Shown: positions 55,195 through 63,997, counted from the first letter of the stretch. The stretch: 64,000 bases of DNA from Phytopseudomonas argentinensis (GCF_900113905.1 NZ_FORC01000001.1:553825-617824); one strand, 5' to 3'. The notes: generated from the letters alone by a model not told the origin. A program made the numbers and translations.

Positions 55195-58100
55195 TCAGGC
55201 AGCGGGTTCGAATAGCCTGACGATGACCGCGCTGTCCGACTTGAGCCTCTCCTGCAGTTGTCGCTCCAGCACGCGCGCACGCTCCACGGCCTTTTCCTTG
55301 ACGTGGCCGTAGCCGCGGATTTGCTCTGGAAGCTCCGCAATGGCCACGGCGGTCTGATAATTATCAGCCGTGAGCGCCTCCAGCAGCGACGCCACGCTAC
55401 GCTCGTAATCTCCGATCAACGCCTGTTCCAGCTTGCGCTCCTCGCTGCGAGCGAAGGGATCCAGCCAGGTGCCACGCACAAAGCGCAAGGTCGCCAGAAC
55501 CTTGAAGGCCTTGAGCATCCAGGGCCCAAAACTGCGCTTGCGCGGCTCTCCCGTGGCGCTGTCCGTGTGGCTCAGCCAGGAGGGCGCGAGGTGGAACTGC
55601 AGGCGGAAGTCGCCCTGGAACTGCGCATGCAGTGCTTCGCTGAAGGCAGCGTCGCTGTACAACCGCGCCACTTCGTACTCGTCCTTGTAGGCCAGCAACT
55701 TGAAGTAATAGCGCGCGACCGCCTCGGTCAGACGTTGACGCGGATCGCTGTCACGTGCGCGAACACGACCGACCAGCTCCCGGTAGCGCTCGGCATAGCG
55801 GCTGTTCTGATAGGCGGTCAACCGGGCGACACGATCCTCGATGACCTGATCGAGCGTGGTACAGCGAGTATCTTCGGCGCCCTGCGAACGCACCAGGCGC
55901 TCGATGGCCGCTGCGTCATAGGCCGCGCGCCGCCCCCAGAGAAAGGCTTGCTGGTTGAACTCGACCGCCACGTTGTTGAGCTCGATGGCCTTGTCGATGG
56001 CCTGGGCACTGATGGGCACCAGACCCTTTTGATAGGCGTAGCCGAGCATGAACAGGTTGGTGGCGATACTGTCGCCGAGCAGACGCGTCGCCAATTGCGT
56101 GGCATTGACGAACCAGGTCTTGTCAGCGCCCACCGCGTCGACCAGCGCCTGACGCATCGCAGCCCCTGGCACCTGGGCGTCGGGGTTGCGAGTGAATTCC
56201 GCAGTCGCTGCCTCGTGATCATTGATCACCGCATGGGACACCTGCTCATTGAGCTTGGCCAGCGCGTCCTCCCCCGCCGCCACTACCAGGTCACAACCGA
56301 TCAGCAGGTCGGCTTCACCCGCAGCAATGCGTACCGCGTAGATATCGTCCTGGCGTGCGGCGATACGCACATGGGTATTCACCGGCCCGAACTTCTGCGC
56401 CAGGCCTGCCTGATCCAGCACCGTGCAACCCTTGCCTTCAAGGTGCGCAGCCATACCCAGCAGCGCGCCCACCGTAGTCACCCCGCTTCCGCCAACACCT
56501 GGCAAAAGGATGTTCCAGGGTCGCTCCAGGGCGGGCTGCCGGGGCTCAGGCAAGGCCACGAACAGCGCGCCGGCGCCGAGCGCCTGGGGCTGACGCAGCC
56601 CACCGCCATGCACTGTGACAAAGCTGGGGCAAAAGCCGTCGAGGCAGCTGAAATCCTTGTTGCAGGCGTTCTGGTCGATTTCCCGCTTGCGCCCCAACTC
56701 GGTCTCCAGCGGCAGTACCGACAGGCAGTTGGATTTCACGCTGCAGTCGCCGCAGCCTTCGCATACCGCCGCATTGATAAAGGCGCGTTTGGCAGGATCG
56801 AGCAGTTTGCCGCGCTTGCGCCGCCGGCGCTTTTCAGTCGCGCAGGTCTGGTCGTAGATGATCACCGACACGCCCTTGAACTCGCGCAGCTCGCGCTGCA
56901 CCGCGTCGAGCTCGCGGCGATGATGAAAGCTGGTGATCGGCGCAAAGCTCGAGCGGCTGGGGTACTTGTCGGGCTCGTCACTGACCACCGCGACGCGTTT
57001 GACGCCTTCGGCGAATACCTGCTGGCTGAGCTGATCGACCCGTAATTCGCCGTCCACGGGCTGGCCACCGGTCATCGCCACCGCATCGTTGTAGAGAATC
57101 TTGTAGGTGATGTTCACCCCCGCCGCCACCGCAGCACGCAGCGCCAGATGGCCGGAATGGAAGTAGGTACCGTCACCCAGGTTCTGGAACACATGGGGGG
57201 TATCGGTAAATGGCGCCTGGCCGATCCAGGTCACCCCTTCGCCGCCCATCTGGCTAAAGGTGTCGGTGCTGCGGTTCATCCACTGGGTCATGTAATGGCA
57301 ACCGATGCCACCCATCGCACGGCTGCCCTCAGGCACCTTGGTCGAGCTGTTGTGCGGGCACCCGGAACAGAAATGAGGCGTACGCACGGTGTTGTAACTG
57401 CGCGCCGCCAGGGCCTTTTCCTTGGCGTCGAGAAAGCCCAGACGCGCCTCGATCACGGCACTGGTGTAGATCGGCGCTAAGCGACGAGCAATGACCCGGG
57501 CGATCATCGCCGGGGTCAGCTCGCCCAGGTTCGGCAGCAGCGACTGCCCTTGCTCGTCGAATTCGCCAACCACCCTGGGCCGTTTGCCGACCGGCCAGTT
57601 GTAGAGCTGCCCCGTCAGTTGATCCTCGATGATGCTGCGCTTCTCCTCGACGACCAGAATCTCATCGAGCCCTTCGGCAAAATCATGCACCGACACCGGC
57701 TCCAGCGGCCAACTCATGCCAATTTTCAAGACACGCAGGCCGATCCGTGCACAGAGCGCGTCATCCAGCCCCAGATCATCCAGGGCCTGGCGCACATCCA
57801 GGTACGATTTGCCGGTGGTTATGATCCCCAGCCGCGGGTTGGCCGAGTCGAGCATCACCTTGTTCAGGCCATTGGCACGGGCGAAAGCGCGGGCTGCATA
57901 GATCTTGTAGACGTTGAGGCGCTTCTCCTGGGCCAGCGGTGGATCCGGCCAGCGAATATGCACGCCGTCCTCGGGCAGTTCGAAGTCATCGGGCAGCGTG
58001 ACCTGGATGCGTTGCGGGTCCACATCCACCACGGCAGAAGAATCGACGTTCTCGGCGATGGTTTTCAAGGCGACCCAGCAGCCGCTATAGCGCGACAGCT

Positions 58101-58662
58101 CCCAGCCGATGATGCCGTAGTCGAGGATTTCCTGAACATTGGCCGGGTTGAGCACCGGCATCGAGGCGGCGATAAAGGCGTGCTCGCTCTGATGGGCGAT
58201 GGTCGACGACTTGCAGCCATGGTCGTCGCCGGCCAGCACCAGCACGCCGCCATGGGGCGATACCCCGGCAGAGTTGCCATGCTTGAACACGTCGCCGCTG
58301 CGGTCGACGCCCGGGCCCTTGCCGTACCACATGGCGAATACGCCGTCGTAGCGTGCACCGGGAAACAGATTGGTCTGCTGGCTGCCCCATACCGCCGTGG
58401 CCCCGAGCTCCTCGTTGACCCCCGGCTGGAAATGAATGGCGTTCTGCTGCAGAAATTCGCGGGCCTCCCAGAGGCTCTTGTCCAGCCCGCCCAATGGCGA
58501 GCCACGATAGCCGGAGATGAAGCAGGCGGTATTCAGCCCGGCAGTGGTATCACGCTGCTTCTGCAGCATGGGCAGGCGCGTGAGGGCCTGGGTGCCAGTG
58601 AGATACAAATGACCCGTAGCGAGACGGTATTTGTCGTCCAGACGGATTTCGGCCAGAGACAT
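55195..58662 (-). CDS. Indolepyruvate ferredoxin oxidoreductase, single-chain form
   Basis: 1155 residues, a fusion of the alpha (ThDP), ferredoxin and gamma parts. It oxidatively decarboxylates aryl-pyruvates (or branched 2-oxo acids) to acyl-CoA. The N-terminal part has FISGYRGSPLGGLDKSLWEA; the ThDP region has CSGCPHNSSTKVPEGSRAMG; an iron-sulfur segment near 640-700 has CEGCGDCSVKSNC and CNKDFSCLDGFCP. The gamma domain starts near LLPGVGGSGVTTVGALLGMA. Divergent from an Lrp-type regulator, probably its controller. It would act after an aromatic aminotransferase. Confidence 0.93.
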   Translation of the reverse strand: MSLAEIRLDDKYRLATGHLYLTGTQALTRLPMLQKQRDTTAGLNTACFISGYRGSPLGGLDKSLWEAREFLQQNAIHFQPGVNEELGATAVWGSQQTNLFPGARYDGVFAMWYGKGPGVDRSGDVFKHGNSAGVSPHGGVLVLAGDDHGCKSSTIAHQSEHAFIAASMPVLNPANVQEILDYGIIGWELSRYSGCWVALKTIAENVDSSAVVDVDPQRIQVTLPDDFELPEDGVHIRWPDPPLAQEKRLNVYKIYAARAFARANGLNKVMLDSANPRLGIITTGKSYLDVRQALDDLGLDDALCARIGLRVLKIGMSWPLEPVSVHDFAEGLDEILVVEEKRSIIEDQLTGQLYNWPVGKRPRVVGEFDEQGQSLLPNLGELTPAMIARVIARRLAPIYTSAVIEARLGFLDAKEKALAARSYNTVRTPHFCSGCPHNSSTKVPEGSRAMGGIGCHYMTQWMNRSTDTFSQMGGEGVTWIGQAPFTDTPHVFQNLGDGTYFHSGHLALRAAVAAGVNITYKILYNDAVAMTGGQPVDGELRVDQLSQQVFAEGVKRVAVVSDEPDKYPSRSSFAPITSFHHRRELDAVQRELREFKGVSVIIYDQTCATEKRRRRKRGKLLDPAKRAFINAAVCEGCGDCSVKSNCLSVLPLETELGRKREIDQNACNKDFSCLDGFCPSFVTVHGGGLRQPQALGAGALFVALPEPRQPALERPWNILLPGVGGSGVTTVGALLGMAAHLEGKGCTVLDQAGLAQKFGPVNTHVRIAARQDDIYAVRIAAGEADLLIGCDLVVAAGEDALAKLNEQVSHAVINDHEAATAEFTRNPDAQVPGAAMRQALVDAVGADKTWFVNATQLATRLLGDSIATNLFMLGYAYQKGLVPISAQAIDKAIELNNVAVEFNQQAFLWGRRAAYDAAAIERLVRSQGAEDTRCTTLDQVIEDRVARLTAYQNSRYAERYRELVGRVRARDSDPRQRLTEAVARYYFKLLAYKDEYEVARLYSDAAFSEALHAQFQGDFRLQFHLAPSWLSHTDSATGEPRKRSFGPWMLKAFKVLATLRFVRGTWLDPFARSEERKLEQALIGDYERSVASLLEALTADNYQTAVAIAELPEQIRGYGHVKEKAVERARVLERQLQERLKSDSAVIVRLFEPAA

Positions 58663-58860
58663 AAGACGGCGCTCCTGTTGTTTTTATAGCGAGCTGTCAA
58701 GTGACAGGGTTATTCACCTGCCCACATCCCCCAGGATCACTGTGGGGATGAATGCCTTAAGCATAGACCGGAGTTTGGCGATTTTTCCTTTCTCATTTAT
58801 GCCGCTAGTGGGGATACTGCGCATGAACGTTTCGACAATAATCAAAAATGGGAAACGAAC

Positions 58861-59328
58861 ATGCACGACACCCTCAGCGCTATCGATCGCCGGATTCTCC
58901 GTCTCCTGCAACGCAACGCCGACCTCAGCGCTGCTGAAATTGCCAAGAAGGTCGAGCTCTCGCAGTCGCCCTGCTGGCGGCGCATCAACCGCCTTCAGGA
59001 AGAAGGTTTTATCGAACGCAAGGTGGCCCTGCTCAGCCACAAGCGTCTCGGCTTCACCATCACGGTATTCGTCAGTATCAAGTTGTCGGCCCATGGCCGT
59101 AGCAATCTGGATGAGTTCGAACGGGCGATTGCCGGTTATCCGCAGGTGATCGAGTGCTACACCATGGCGGGGAGTTCGGACTATCTGCTCAAAGTGGTGG
59201 CTCGGGACATCGCCAGTTATGAGCGTTTTCTACGCGACCAACTACTGCAACGGCCCCATGTGCAGGAGGCCCATTCAGGCATCGCAATGAGCGAAGTAAA
59301 GCGCACTACGGAGCTGCCGCTGGAATAA
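58861..59328 (+). CDS. Lrp/AsnC-family transcriptional regulator
   Basis: 155 residues. The N-terminal HTH (AIDRRILRLLQRNADLSAAE; KKVELSQSPCWRRINRLQEE) is joined to a C-terminal RAM ligand domain (GYPQVIECYTMAGSSDYLLK). Divergent by 198 bp from the indolepyruvate oxidoreductase gene, it likely senses an amino acid and regulates that gene. Effector not predictable. GGGAAACGA precedes ATG. Confidence 0.94.
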   Translation: MHDTLSAIDRRILRLLQRNADLSAAEIAKKVELSQSPCWRRINRLQEEGFIERKVALLSHKRLGFTITVFVSIKLSAHGRSNLDEFERAIAGYPQVIECYTMAGSSDYLLKVVARDIASYERFLRDQLLQRPHVQEAHSGIAMSEVKRTTELPLE

Positions 59329-59343
59329 GGCAAAATAGCCACC

Positions 59344-59387
59344 TTGCATTTTGCAATGCGGCAATTCGGCCATCTTGCAACATGCAC
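59344..59387. promoter_or_regulatory. Two inverted-repeat sites upstream of a sigma-54 promoter
   Basis: TTGCATTTTGCAA (59344-59356) and TTGCAACATGCAC (59375-59387) share TTGCA...TGCA half-sites. Their centres are 31 bp apart, three helical turns, and lie about 95-130 bp upstream of the predicted transcript start. This is the layout of enhancer sites for a sigma-54 activator. Confidence 0.6.
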
Positions 59388-59451
59388 GAGAAGGCCGCGC
59401 AATCACAACGCCAAGTCATTGATTTAAAAGGATTTAATTACCTCAAATTCC

Positions 59452-59467
59452 TGGCACGGGAACTGCA
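59452..59467 (+). promoter_or_regulatory. Sigma-54 promoter of the small-protein operon
   Basis: TGGCACGGGAACTGCA: full TGGCACG, GG-N10-GC spacing, -12 box CTGCA. Start expected near 59478, about 30 nt before the first ATG. Confidence 0.82.
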
Positions 59468-59506
59468 ATTTCTCTCGCATAGAATCCGAATGCGAGAACC
59501 CATTCC

Positions 59507-59746
59507 ATGAACAGCCTCATCGTCCTGGTCACCGCCGTTGCCCTGACCCTGCTCGCAGGCGCCGCATTCGCCAATTTCCAGAATAACCAGCAGCAGGCCA
59601 CTGCCATGCATCTCGTGCAGCAGATGCGCGCGACCCCGGTACAGTTCGAGCATGCCGCCAAGGTCGAACCGGGCCAGTTCGCCGCCAAGCCGCTGACTAC
59701 CGGCGAATGGCAGCCCAGCCCGAAACAGCAGCGCTTCACGTTTTGA
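59507..59746 (+). CDS. Small exported or membrane-anchored protein 1
   Basis: 79 residues. The N-terminus MNSLIVLVTAVALTLLAGAA is hydrophobic and ends AFANF, a plausible signal peptidase site (AFA|NF). The soluble part is Gln-rich with no cysteine (NNQQQATAMHLVQQMRATPV). I do not recognise the family. First gene of a three-gene unit behind a sigma-54 promoter; upstream SD is weak. Confidence 0.75.
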   Translation: MNSLIVLVTAVALTLLAGAAFANFQNNQQQATAMHLVQQMRATPVQFEHAAKVEPGQFAAKPLTTGEWQPSPKQQRFTF

Positions 59747-59755
59747 GCGCCGGTC

Positions 59756-59905
59756 ATGTGGAGCATATTCTTTCCCGGTTTCGTCTTGCTGCTGACCACC
59801 ATCACCTGTACAGCCATCTGGCTGATTGATGGCCTCTGTGATGGGACGCCGCCAAACAGCGCCAACAGCGATGAGCACAATGGCCCCCACGATCCTTTTT
59901 TCTAG
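59756..59905 (+). CDS. Small single-span membrane protein 2
   Basis: 49 residues: MWSIFFPGFVLLLTTITCTA followed by IWLIDGLC is one transmembrane helix, then a hydrophilic Asn/Asp/Pro/His tail (DGTPPNSANSDEHNGPHDPF). It begins 10 bp after gene 1 and its stop is one base before another in-frame-capable ATG. No known family. Supported by operon position, tight spacing and clear TM pattern; otherwise hypothetical. Confidence 0.6.
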   Translation: MWSIFFPGFVLLLTTITCTAIWLIDGLCDGTPPNSANSDEHNGPHDPFF

Positions 59906-59932
59906 ATGGCGAATCTGTCGCGCGAGGAAAGC

Positions 59933-60118
59933 ATGATGTCCAAACCCGCCTTGTTTTTTCTGCTGATCGCAGTGGCTTCCGCCGTTATGCTGGCCCTGCC
60001 CGAGCAGGCTCAATGGCTTGGTGCCGCGGCCAAGATCAGCCTGGCGGTAAGCGGCGCCGCGCTGGCGATTGCCCTGCTGATAGGCAAACGGGTGAAGTTC
60101 GACCCCGTGCTGCGCTAA
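59933..60118 (+). CDS. Small two-span membrane protein 3
   Basis: 61 residues from MMSKPALFFLLIAVASAVML; the second hydrophobic stretch is AAAKISLAVSGAALAIALLI, ending GKRVKFDPVLR. GAGGAAAGC directly precedes the tandem ATG codons (59933, 59936), so the longer frame from 59906 is less likely. Third gene of the sigma-54 unit; it overlaps convergent phnN by 4 bp. No assigned function. Confidence 0.7.
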   Translation: MMSKPALFFLLIAVASAVMLALPEQAQWLGAAAKISLAVSGAALAIALLIGKRVKFDPVLR

Positions 60119-60708
60119 CCAGCCCCTGGCGACCGGCCCTCCTGCGGACCCGGCAAGCTGTCAATGAGACGAAGCATGCTCTCTACCGCCCGCTCGAGCG
60201 GACCTGAATTGTCGATATGCAGGACGCCCTCAGTGGCGGATCCACGCCTATCAGCGAAGTGCGCGCTGCGCGCCATCCTGGCATCGATCTGAGCGGCGCT
60301 TTCTCGAGCGCGGCTGAGCAGGCGTGACCTTAGAACAGCTGGTTCGACCTCCAGCAGCACGGCTTCCAGCTGCGGATACCGCCGGCGCGCCTCATCCAGG
60401 TAGGCACGCGACCCATTGACAACCACCAGATAGCCGTCCGCGAGCCACGTGTCGATTTCCAGGCCGATACCATAGGCGAGCCCATTGGCCCGCCAGGACA
60501 TGGCGAATCCGCCCGCCGATTCCCGGGCCTCGAACGCCTGGAACGAGACGGCAATGGCTTCTTCACCTCCCAGATCGGCACCACGGGTAACGATCCGACG
60601 GGCAATGCGACAACGCCGATTCTCCAGGCGCCGTTCCAGCGCCGCGAGCACACTGTCCTTGCCAGACCCAGAAGGCCCCATCAGGTAAATCAGCATGCCC
60701 TGCGTCAT
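60115..60708 (-). CDS. phnN: Ribose 1,5-bisphosphate phosphokinase PhnN
   Basis: 197 residues. Guanylate-kinase-like fold with Walker A GPSGSGKDS at 11-19, RRIVTRGADLGGEEAIAVSF and FAMSWRANGLAYGIGLEID. PhnN turns ribose 1,5-bisphosphate into PRPP in phosphonate degradation. In P. aeruginosa, as I recall, it belongs to the phn cluster beside amrZ; here no other phn gene is present, so it is an orphan. GAGGT lies 7 nt before ATG; an alternative start is 60696. Confidence 0.9.
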   Translation of the reverse strand: MTQGMLIYLMGPSGSGKDSVLAALERRLENRRCRIARRIVTRGADLGGEEAIAVSFQAFEARESAGGFAMSWRANGLAYGIGLEIDTWLADGYLVVVNGSRAYLDEARRRYPQLEAVLLEVEPAVLRSRLLSRARESAAQIDARMARSAHFADRRGSATEGVLHIDNSGPLERAVESMLRLIDSLPGPQEGRSPGAG

Positions 60709-61138
60709 TGCAGCACCTCTGTGCAACATAAAGGAATCACGCCCCCTGAAACCCCGGTTTGCGGAGCAGGTGGCGCCCAACGATATCATCTGCAATGTGT
60801 CGACCGCCGCCCCTCCTGATGCAGCCCCCCAAACGGGGAATACCCCTTCCAGACTCCCTCGTGAACGAAAATTGCCAAGTGCGGCCCTCTGCCATCCTTG
60901 ATAAATGCGACGCTGCGCGCAATCGGGAACAATTCCGAGAAGTAGTGCTGGCAAAAAGCCGGTACCCAGTCCAGAATACGACACGTAATTGGCGTCAATT
61001 ATCTGCTGGCAAGAAGTACGATCACCAGACAAAATGCCGACGTTGCTGAACGGCAAGGGCAAAAGATGGTCAGAACCCTGACATTCCGTAGCTATATGCC
61101 ATTACAGCTTCGTTTCCCTGAACTAATTTGGTTGATGT
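60709..61138. promoter_or_regulatory. 430-bp gap between phnN and amrZ: amrZ control region
   Basis: No gene seen. GGCAAAAAGCCGG at 60950-60962 resembles the published AmrZ operator (GGCAAAACGCCGG as I remember), consistent with autoregulation. A weak AlgU-like promoter, GAACGG-N16-TCAGA (61048-61074), lies before amrZ. Base composition is lower in GC than flanking genes. Confidence 0.5.
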
Positions 61139-61468
61139 ATGCGCCCTATGAAACAGGCTATTTACTCCAGCCGTACGGCTGACAAGTTCGTCGTTCGGTT
61201 GCCAGACGGCATGCGCGAGCGCATCGCTGATGTGGCTCGCCAACACCACCGCAGCATGAACTCCGAGATTATTGCTCGCCTCGAACAGAGCATGCTTCAG
61301 GAAGGCGCGCTGGACGACGAACTTGGCATTCGTCTCGACAGCCCCGAGTTGTCACTGCACGAGCGCGAGCTCCTGCAACGCTTTCGCCAGCTGTCGCGTC
61401 GCCAGCAGAACGCGCTTGTGTCGCTGATCGCTCATGACGCAGAGATGGCCGCCGGCAACGACGACTGA
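61139..61468 (+). CDS. amrZ: AmrZ/AlgZ ribbon-helix-helix regulator of alginate and motility
   Basis: 109 residues. The Arc-type RHH domain ([38 protein letters not shown]) binds DNA as a dimer or tetramer. The C-terminal [20 protein letters not shown] is the AmrZ tetramerisation part. In P. aeruginosa AmrZ represses fleQ and activates alginate genes, so it would cross-regulate the flagellar region in this window. Followed by a strong bidirectional terminator. Confidence 0.95.
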   Translation: MRPMKQAIYSSRTADKFVVRLPDGMRERIADVARQHHRSMNSEIIARLEQSMLQEGALDDELGIRLDSPELSLHERELLQRFRQLSRRQQNALVSLIAHDAEMAAGNDD

Positions 61469-61482
61469 CGCGATATCCCATG

Positions 61483-61510
61483 AAAAAACCGGCTCAAGGC
61501 CGGTTTTTTT
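61483..61510. terminator. Bidirectional terminator between amrZ and mgtE
   Basis: AAAAAACCGGC-TCAAG-GCCGGTTTTTTT, U-runs on both strands. Confidence 0.93.
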
Positions 61511-61528
61511 GTTGGTCGCCACAGGCAT

Positions 61529-62971
61529 TCAGAGCAGAAACAATGACGCCAGACCGAGGAAGATAAAAAAGCCGCCGCTGTCGGTCACCGCGGTGATCAT
61601 CACGCTGGCGCCCATCGCCGGATCGCGGCCGATACGCATCAAGGTCATGGGGATCAGCACCCCCATAAGCGCCGCAAGCAGCAGATTCAGGGTCATCGCC
61701 GCCGTCATTACCACGCCCAGCGACCAGCTGTCATACAAGCCATAGGCCACGATACCGATCACCCCGCCCCATACCAGGCCGTTGATCAGTGCCACACCCA
61801 ATTCCTTGCGAATCAGTCGCGAGGTATTGCCGGTACTGACCTGATCGAGCGCCATCGCACGCACGATCATGGTGATGGTCTGGTTGCCCGAATTCCCCCC
61901 GATACCCGCGACAATAGGCATCAGCGCCGCCAACGCCACCAGCTTCTCGATGGATCCTTCGAACAGACCAATGACCCGCGAGGCCATGAACGCGGTCACC
62001 AGGTTCACTGCCAGCCAGGCCCAGCGGTTGCGCACCGACTTCCAGACCGAAGCGAAGATATCTTCCTCCTCGCGCAGACCGGCCATGTTGAGAACTTCGC
62101 TTTCGCTTTCCTCACGGATCAGGTCGACCATTTCGTCAATGGTCAGACGACCGATGAGTTTGCCGTTCTTGTCTACCACCGGCGCCGAAATGAGGTCATA
62201 GCGCTCGAAGGCCTGGGCAGCATCGTAGGCATCCTCGTCAGGATGGAAGCTGACGGGATCACTGGCCATGACCTCGGCTACCTGCTTCTCCGGATCGTTG
62301 ACCAGCAGGCGCTTGATTGACAGCACGCCCTTGAGCACGCCGTCGTAATCGACCACGAACAGCTTGTCGGTATGCCCCGGCAGCTCCTTGAGACGCCGCA
62401 GGTAACGCAGCACCACCTCTAGGCTGACGTCTTCGCGAATGGTCACCATCTCGAAGTCCATCAGCGCACCGACCTGCTCCTCCTCGTAGGAGAGCGCAGA
62501 ACGCACCCGCTCGCGCTGCTGGGCATCGAGGGTCTCCATGAGCTCGTGCACCACGTCGCGCGGCAGCTCGGAGGCCAGGTCGGCCAGCTCGTCGGCATCC
62601 ATCTCCTTGGCCGCCGCGAGGATCTCGTGATCCTCCATGTCGGCCAGCAGGGTTTCACGGACGGCATCCGACACTTCGAGGAGGATGTCGCCGTCGCGGT
62701 CAGCCTTGACCAACTGCCAGATGGCCAGGCGATCTTCCAGCGGCAGCGCCTCGAGGATGTAGGCAACGTCCGCCGAGTGCAGATCATCGAGCTTGCGCTG
62801 CAGCTCTGCCAGGTTCTGCCGATGCACCAGGCCTTCGACACGGTCCTGGTGCGGGCCTTCCTGGCGATGGGTCAGGTCTTCGACCAGCCGATGCCGCTGC
62901 AACAGCTCGACGACCTGTGCGAGTCGATCCTGCAGGCTTTCTTGCGGCTTCTTGGCTTCTGCTTCGGTCAT
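61529..62971 (-). CDS. mgtE: MgtE magnesium transporter
   Basis: 480 residues. A cytosolic MgtE-N domain (about 45-150), two CBS domains (VTIREDVSLEVVLRYLRRLK; SDPVSFHPDEDAYDAAQAFE) and five membrane helices from about 310, with pore residues in MPIVAGIGGNSGNQT and TLNLLLAALMGVLIPM. Mg2+ channel gated by internal Mg2+. GGAG lies 6 nt before ATG. Confidence 0.96.
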   Translation of the reverse strand: MTEAEAKKPQESLQDRLAQVVELLQRHRLVEDLTHRQEGPHQDRVEGLVHRQNLAELQRKLDDLHSADVAYILEALPLEDRLAIWQLVKADRDGDILLEVSDAVRETLLADMEDHEILAAAKEMDADELADLASELPRDVVHELMETLDAQQRERVRSALSYEEEQVGALMDFEMVTIREDVSLEVVLRYLRRLKELPGHTDKLFVVDYDGVLKGVLSIKRLLVNDPEKQVAEVMASDPVSFHPDEDAYDAAQAFERYDLISAPVVDKNGKLIGRLTIDEMVDLIREESESEVLNMAGLREEEDIFASVWKSVRNRWAWLAVNLVTAFMASRVIGLFEGSIEKLVALAALMPIVAGIGGNSGNQTITMIVRAMALDQVSTGNTSRLIRKELGVALINGLVWGGVIGIVAYGLYDSWSLGVVMTAAMTLNLLLAALMGVLIPMTLMRIGRDPAMGASVMITAVTDSGGFFIFLGLASLFLL

Positions 62972-63291
62972 GGCACACTCCGCCCCCAGCGGCGGCGCGC
63001 GCCAGCGAGGGTCAATCAGTCAATACGTGATTGCACACTTGGAATTCTGAGTTACTACTGGGTAAGTCCATGGAAGGGATCCACAAGCCCCGGCGGGGCT
63101 GACGGGGCGAATAATACCATGCCAATCGGCCACGTACGTGACAAAGGCATGGCAGGACAAGCGCTTGCAGCGTTTTCCTGAGCCCGTAGGCAAGAGTTCG
63201 AAATACTGCGACGCACATCGGGCTTGGCAAGACACCTGGCAGTGGCAAGATTGTCGGGTAGGCCGCTTGAAACGTCACGGAGGACGCCGCC
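62972..63291. other. 320-bp intergenic region, no gene seen
   Basis: Between divergent mgtE and the DUF4124-like gene. A short hairpin AGCCCC-GGC-GGGGCT-like (about 63087-63101) is present. I found no M-box riboswitch, clear promoter or convincing ORF. Confidence 0.4.
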
Positions 63292-63789
63292 ATGCATCGG
63301 ATACCCTGCCTAACCCTCTGCGCCATGCTGCTTTGCCCTGCCCCGCTACCGGCGTCGAACGTGTTTCGCTGCGAGGATGAAACGGGCCATGTCACCTTCA
63401 CGCGCCACGGCTGCGCCGGCAGCCAGCAACAGCAGATTCAGAACACCCACAATCCCAGACCCGGCAGCGGCGCAGCCGTTCCACTGGCAACACCTCGAGT
63501 CGGTAACAAAGATGCCAGGGCAAGCGGCAACGAGCGCAGGCTGACCATCGTCGGTGGTCGGCAGGATGGCTGCGACAACGCCGTTACCGGCAACGCCAGG
63601 CGCGAAGCGATCATCAGAAAGCAGATACGCGCCGGCATGACCCGCAGCGACGTGGAAAGCGCCCTGGGCAAGCCAGAACGCATCAGCAAGCGCAACGGCC
63701 AGACCACCTACCACTACGCCAGCAAACACAACAGCGAGCGACGCACCGTGGTCTTCGACCAGAACGACTGCGTGGCCGGCAAACGCTAG
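63292..63789 (+). CDS. Exported DUF4124-like protein with SmpA/BamE-like C-terminus
   Basis: 165 residues. Signal peptide MHRIPCLTLCAMLLCPAPLP with AS. A DUF4124-like segment follows (NVFRCEDETGHVTFTRHGCA), then a Gln/Asn linker. The C-terminal AIIRKQIRAGMTRSDVESAL with GKPERISKRNGQTTYHY resembles the BamE/SmpA fold (G-M-x-x-x-x-V-x-x-x-L-G-x-P). Likely periplasmic; four cysteines in the mature part. GGAGG lies 9 nt before ATG. Function unknown. Confidence 0.85.
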   Translation: MHRIPCLTLCAMLLCPAPLPASNVFRCEDETGHVTFTRHGCAGSQQQQIQNTHNPRPGSGAAVPLATPRVGNKDARASGNERRLTIVGGRQDGCDNAVTGNARREAIIRKQIRAGMTRSDVESALGKPERISKRNGQTTYHYASKHNSERRTVVFDQNDCVAGKR

Positions 63790-63884
63790 GCCGTCGAGAC
63801 CCCGCAGCGCAGCGGGCCGCAGAACCGGCGCGCGCCTCGGCAACTGGTTTCGCGCAGGGCCGGCAAGGATAAATCGCGAACAAA

Positions 63885-63915
63885 GAAAAAGGGCCTGCAT
63901 CGCTGCAGGCCCTTT
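63885..63915 (-). terminator. Terminator of tRNA-Arg(ACG)
   Basis: AAAGGGCCTGCA / TGCAGGCCCTTT, 12-bp stem with a 4-nt loop, followed by TTCTTTG on the minus strand. Confidence 0.85.
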
Positions 63916-63920
63916 CGGTA

Positions 63921-63997
63921 TGGCGGACTCAGGAGGATTCGAACCTCCGACCGCTCGGTTCGTAGCCGAGTACTCTATCCAGCTGAGCTATGAGTCC
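63921..63997 (-). tRNA. tRNA-Arg (anticodon ACG)
   Basis: 77 nt with CCA. Acceptor GGACTCA/TGAGTCC; stem CTCGG/CCGAG around CTACGAA, anticodon ACG (read as ICG). The promoter lies beyond the right edge. Confidence 0.96.

Noticed and set aside
62972..63291. M-box or other Mg2+ riboswitch upstream of mgtE
   Set aside because: The gap on the mgtE side shows no multi-stem conserved structure and no leader terminator; the RBS is close and open.
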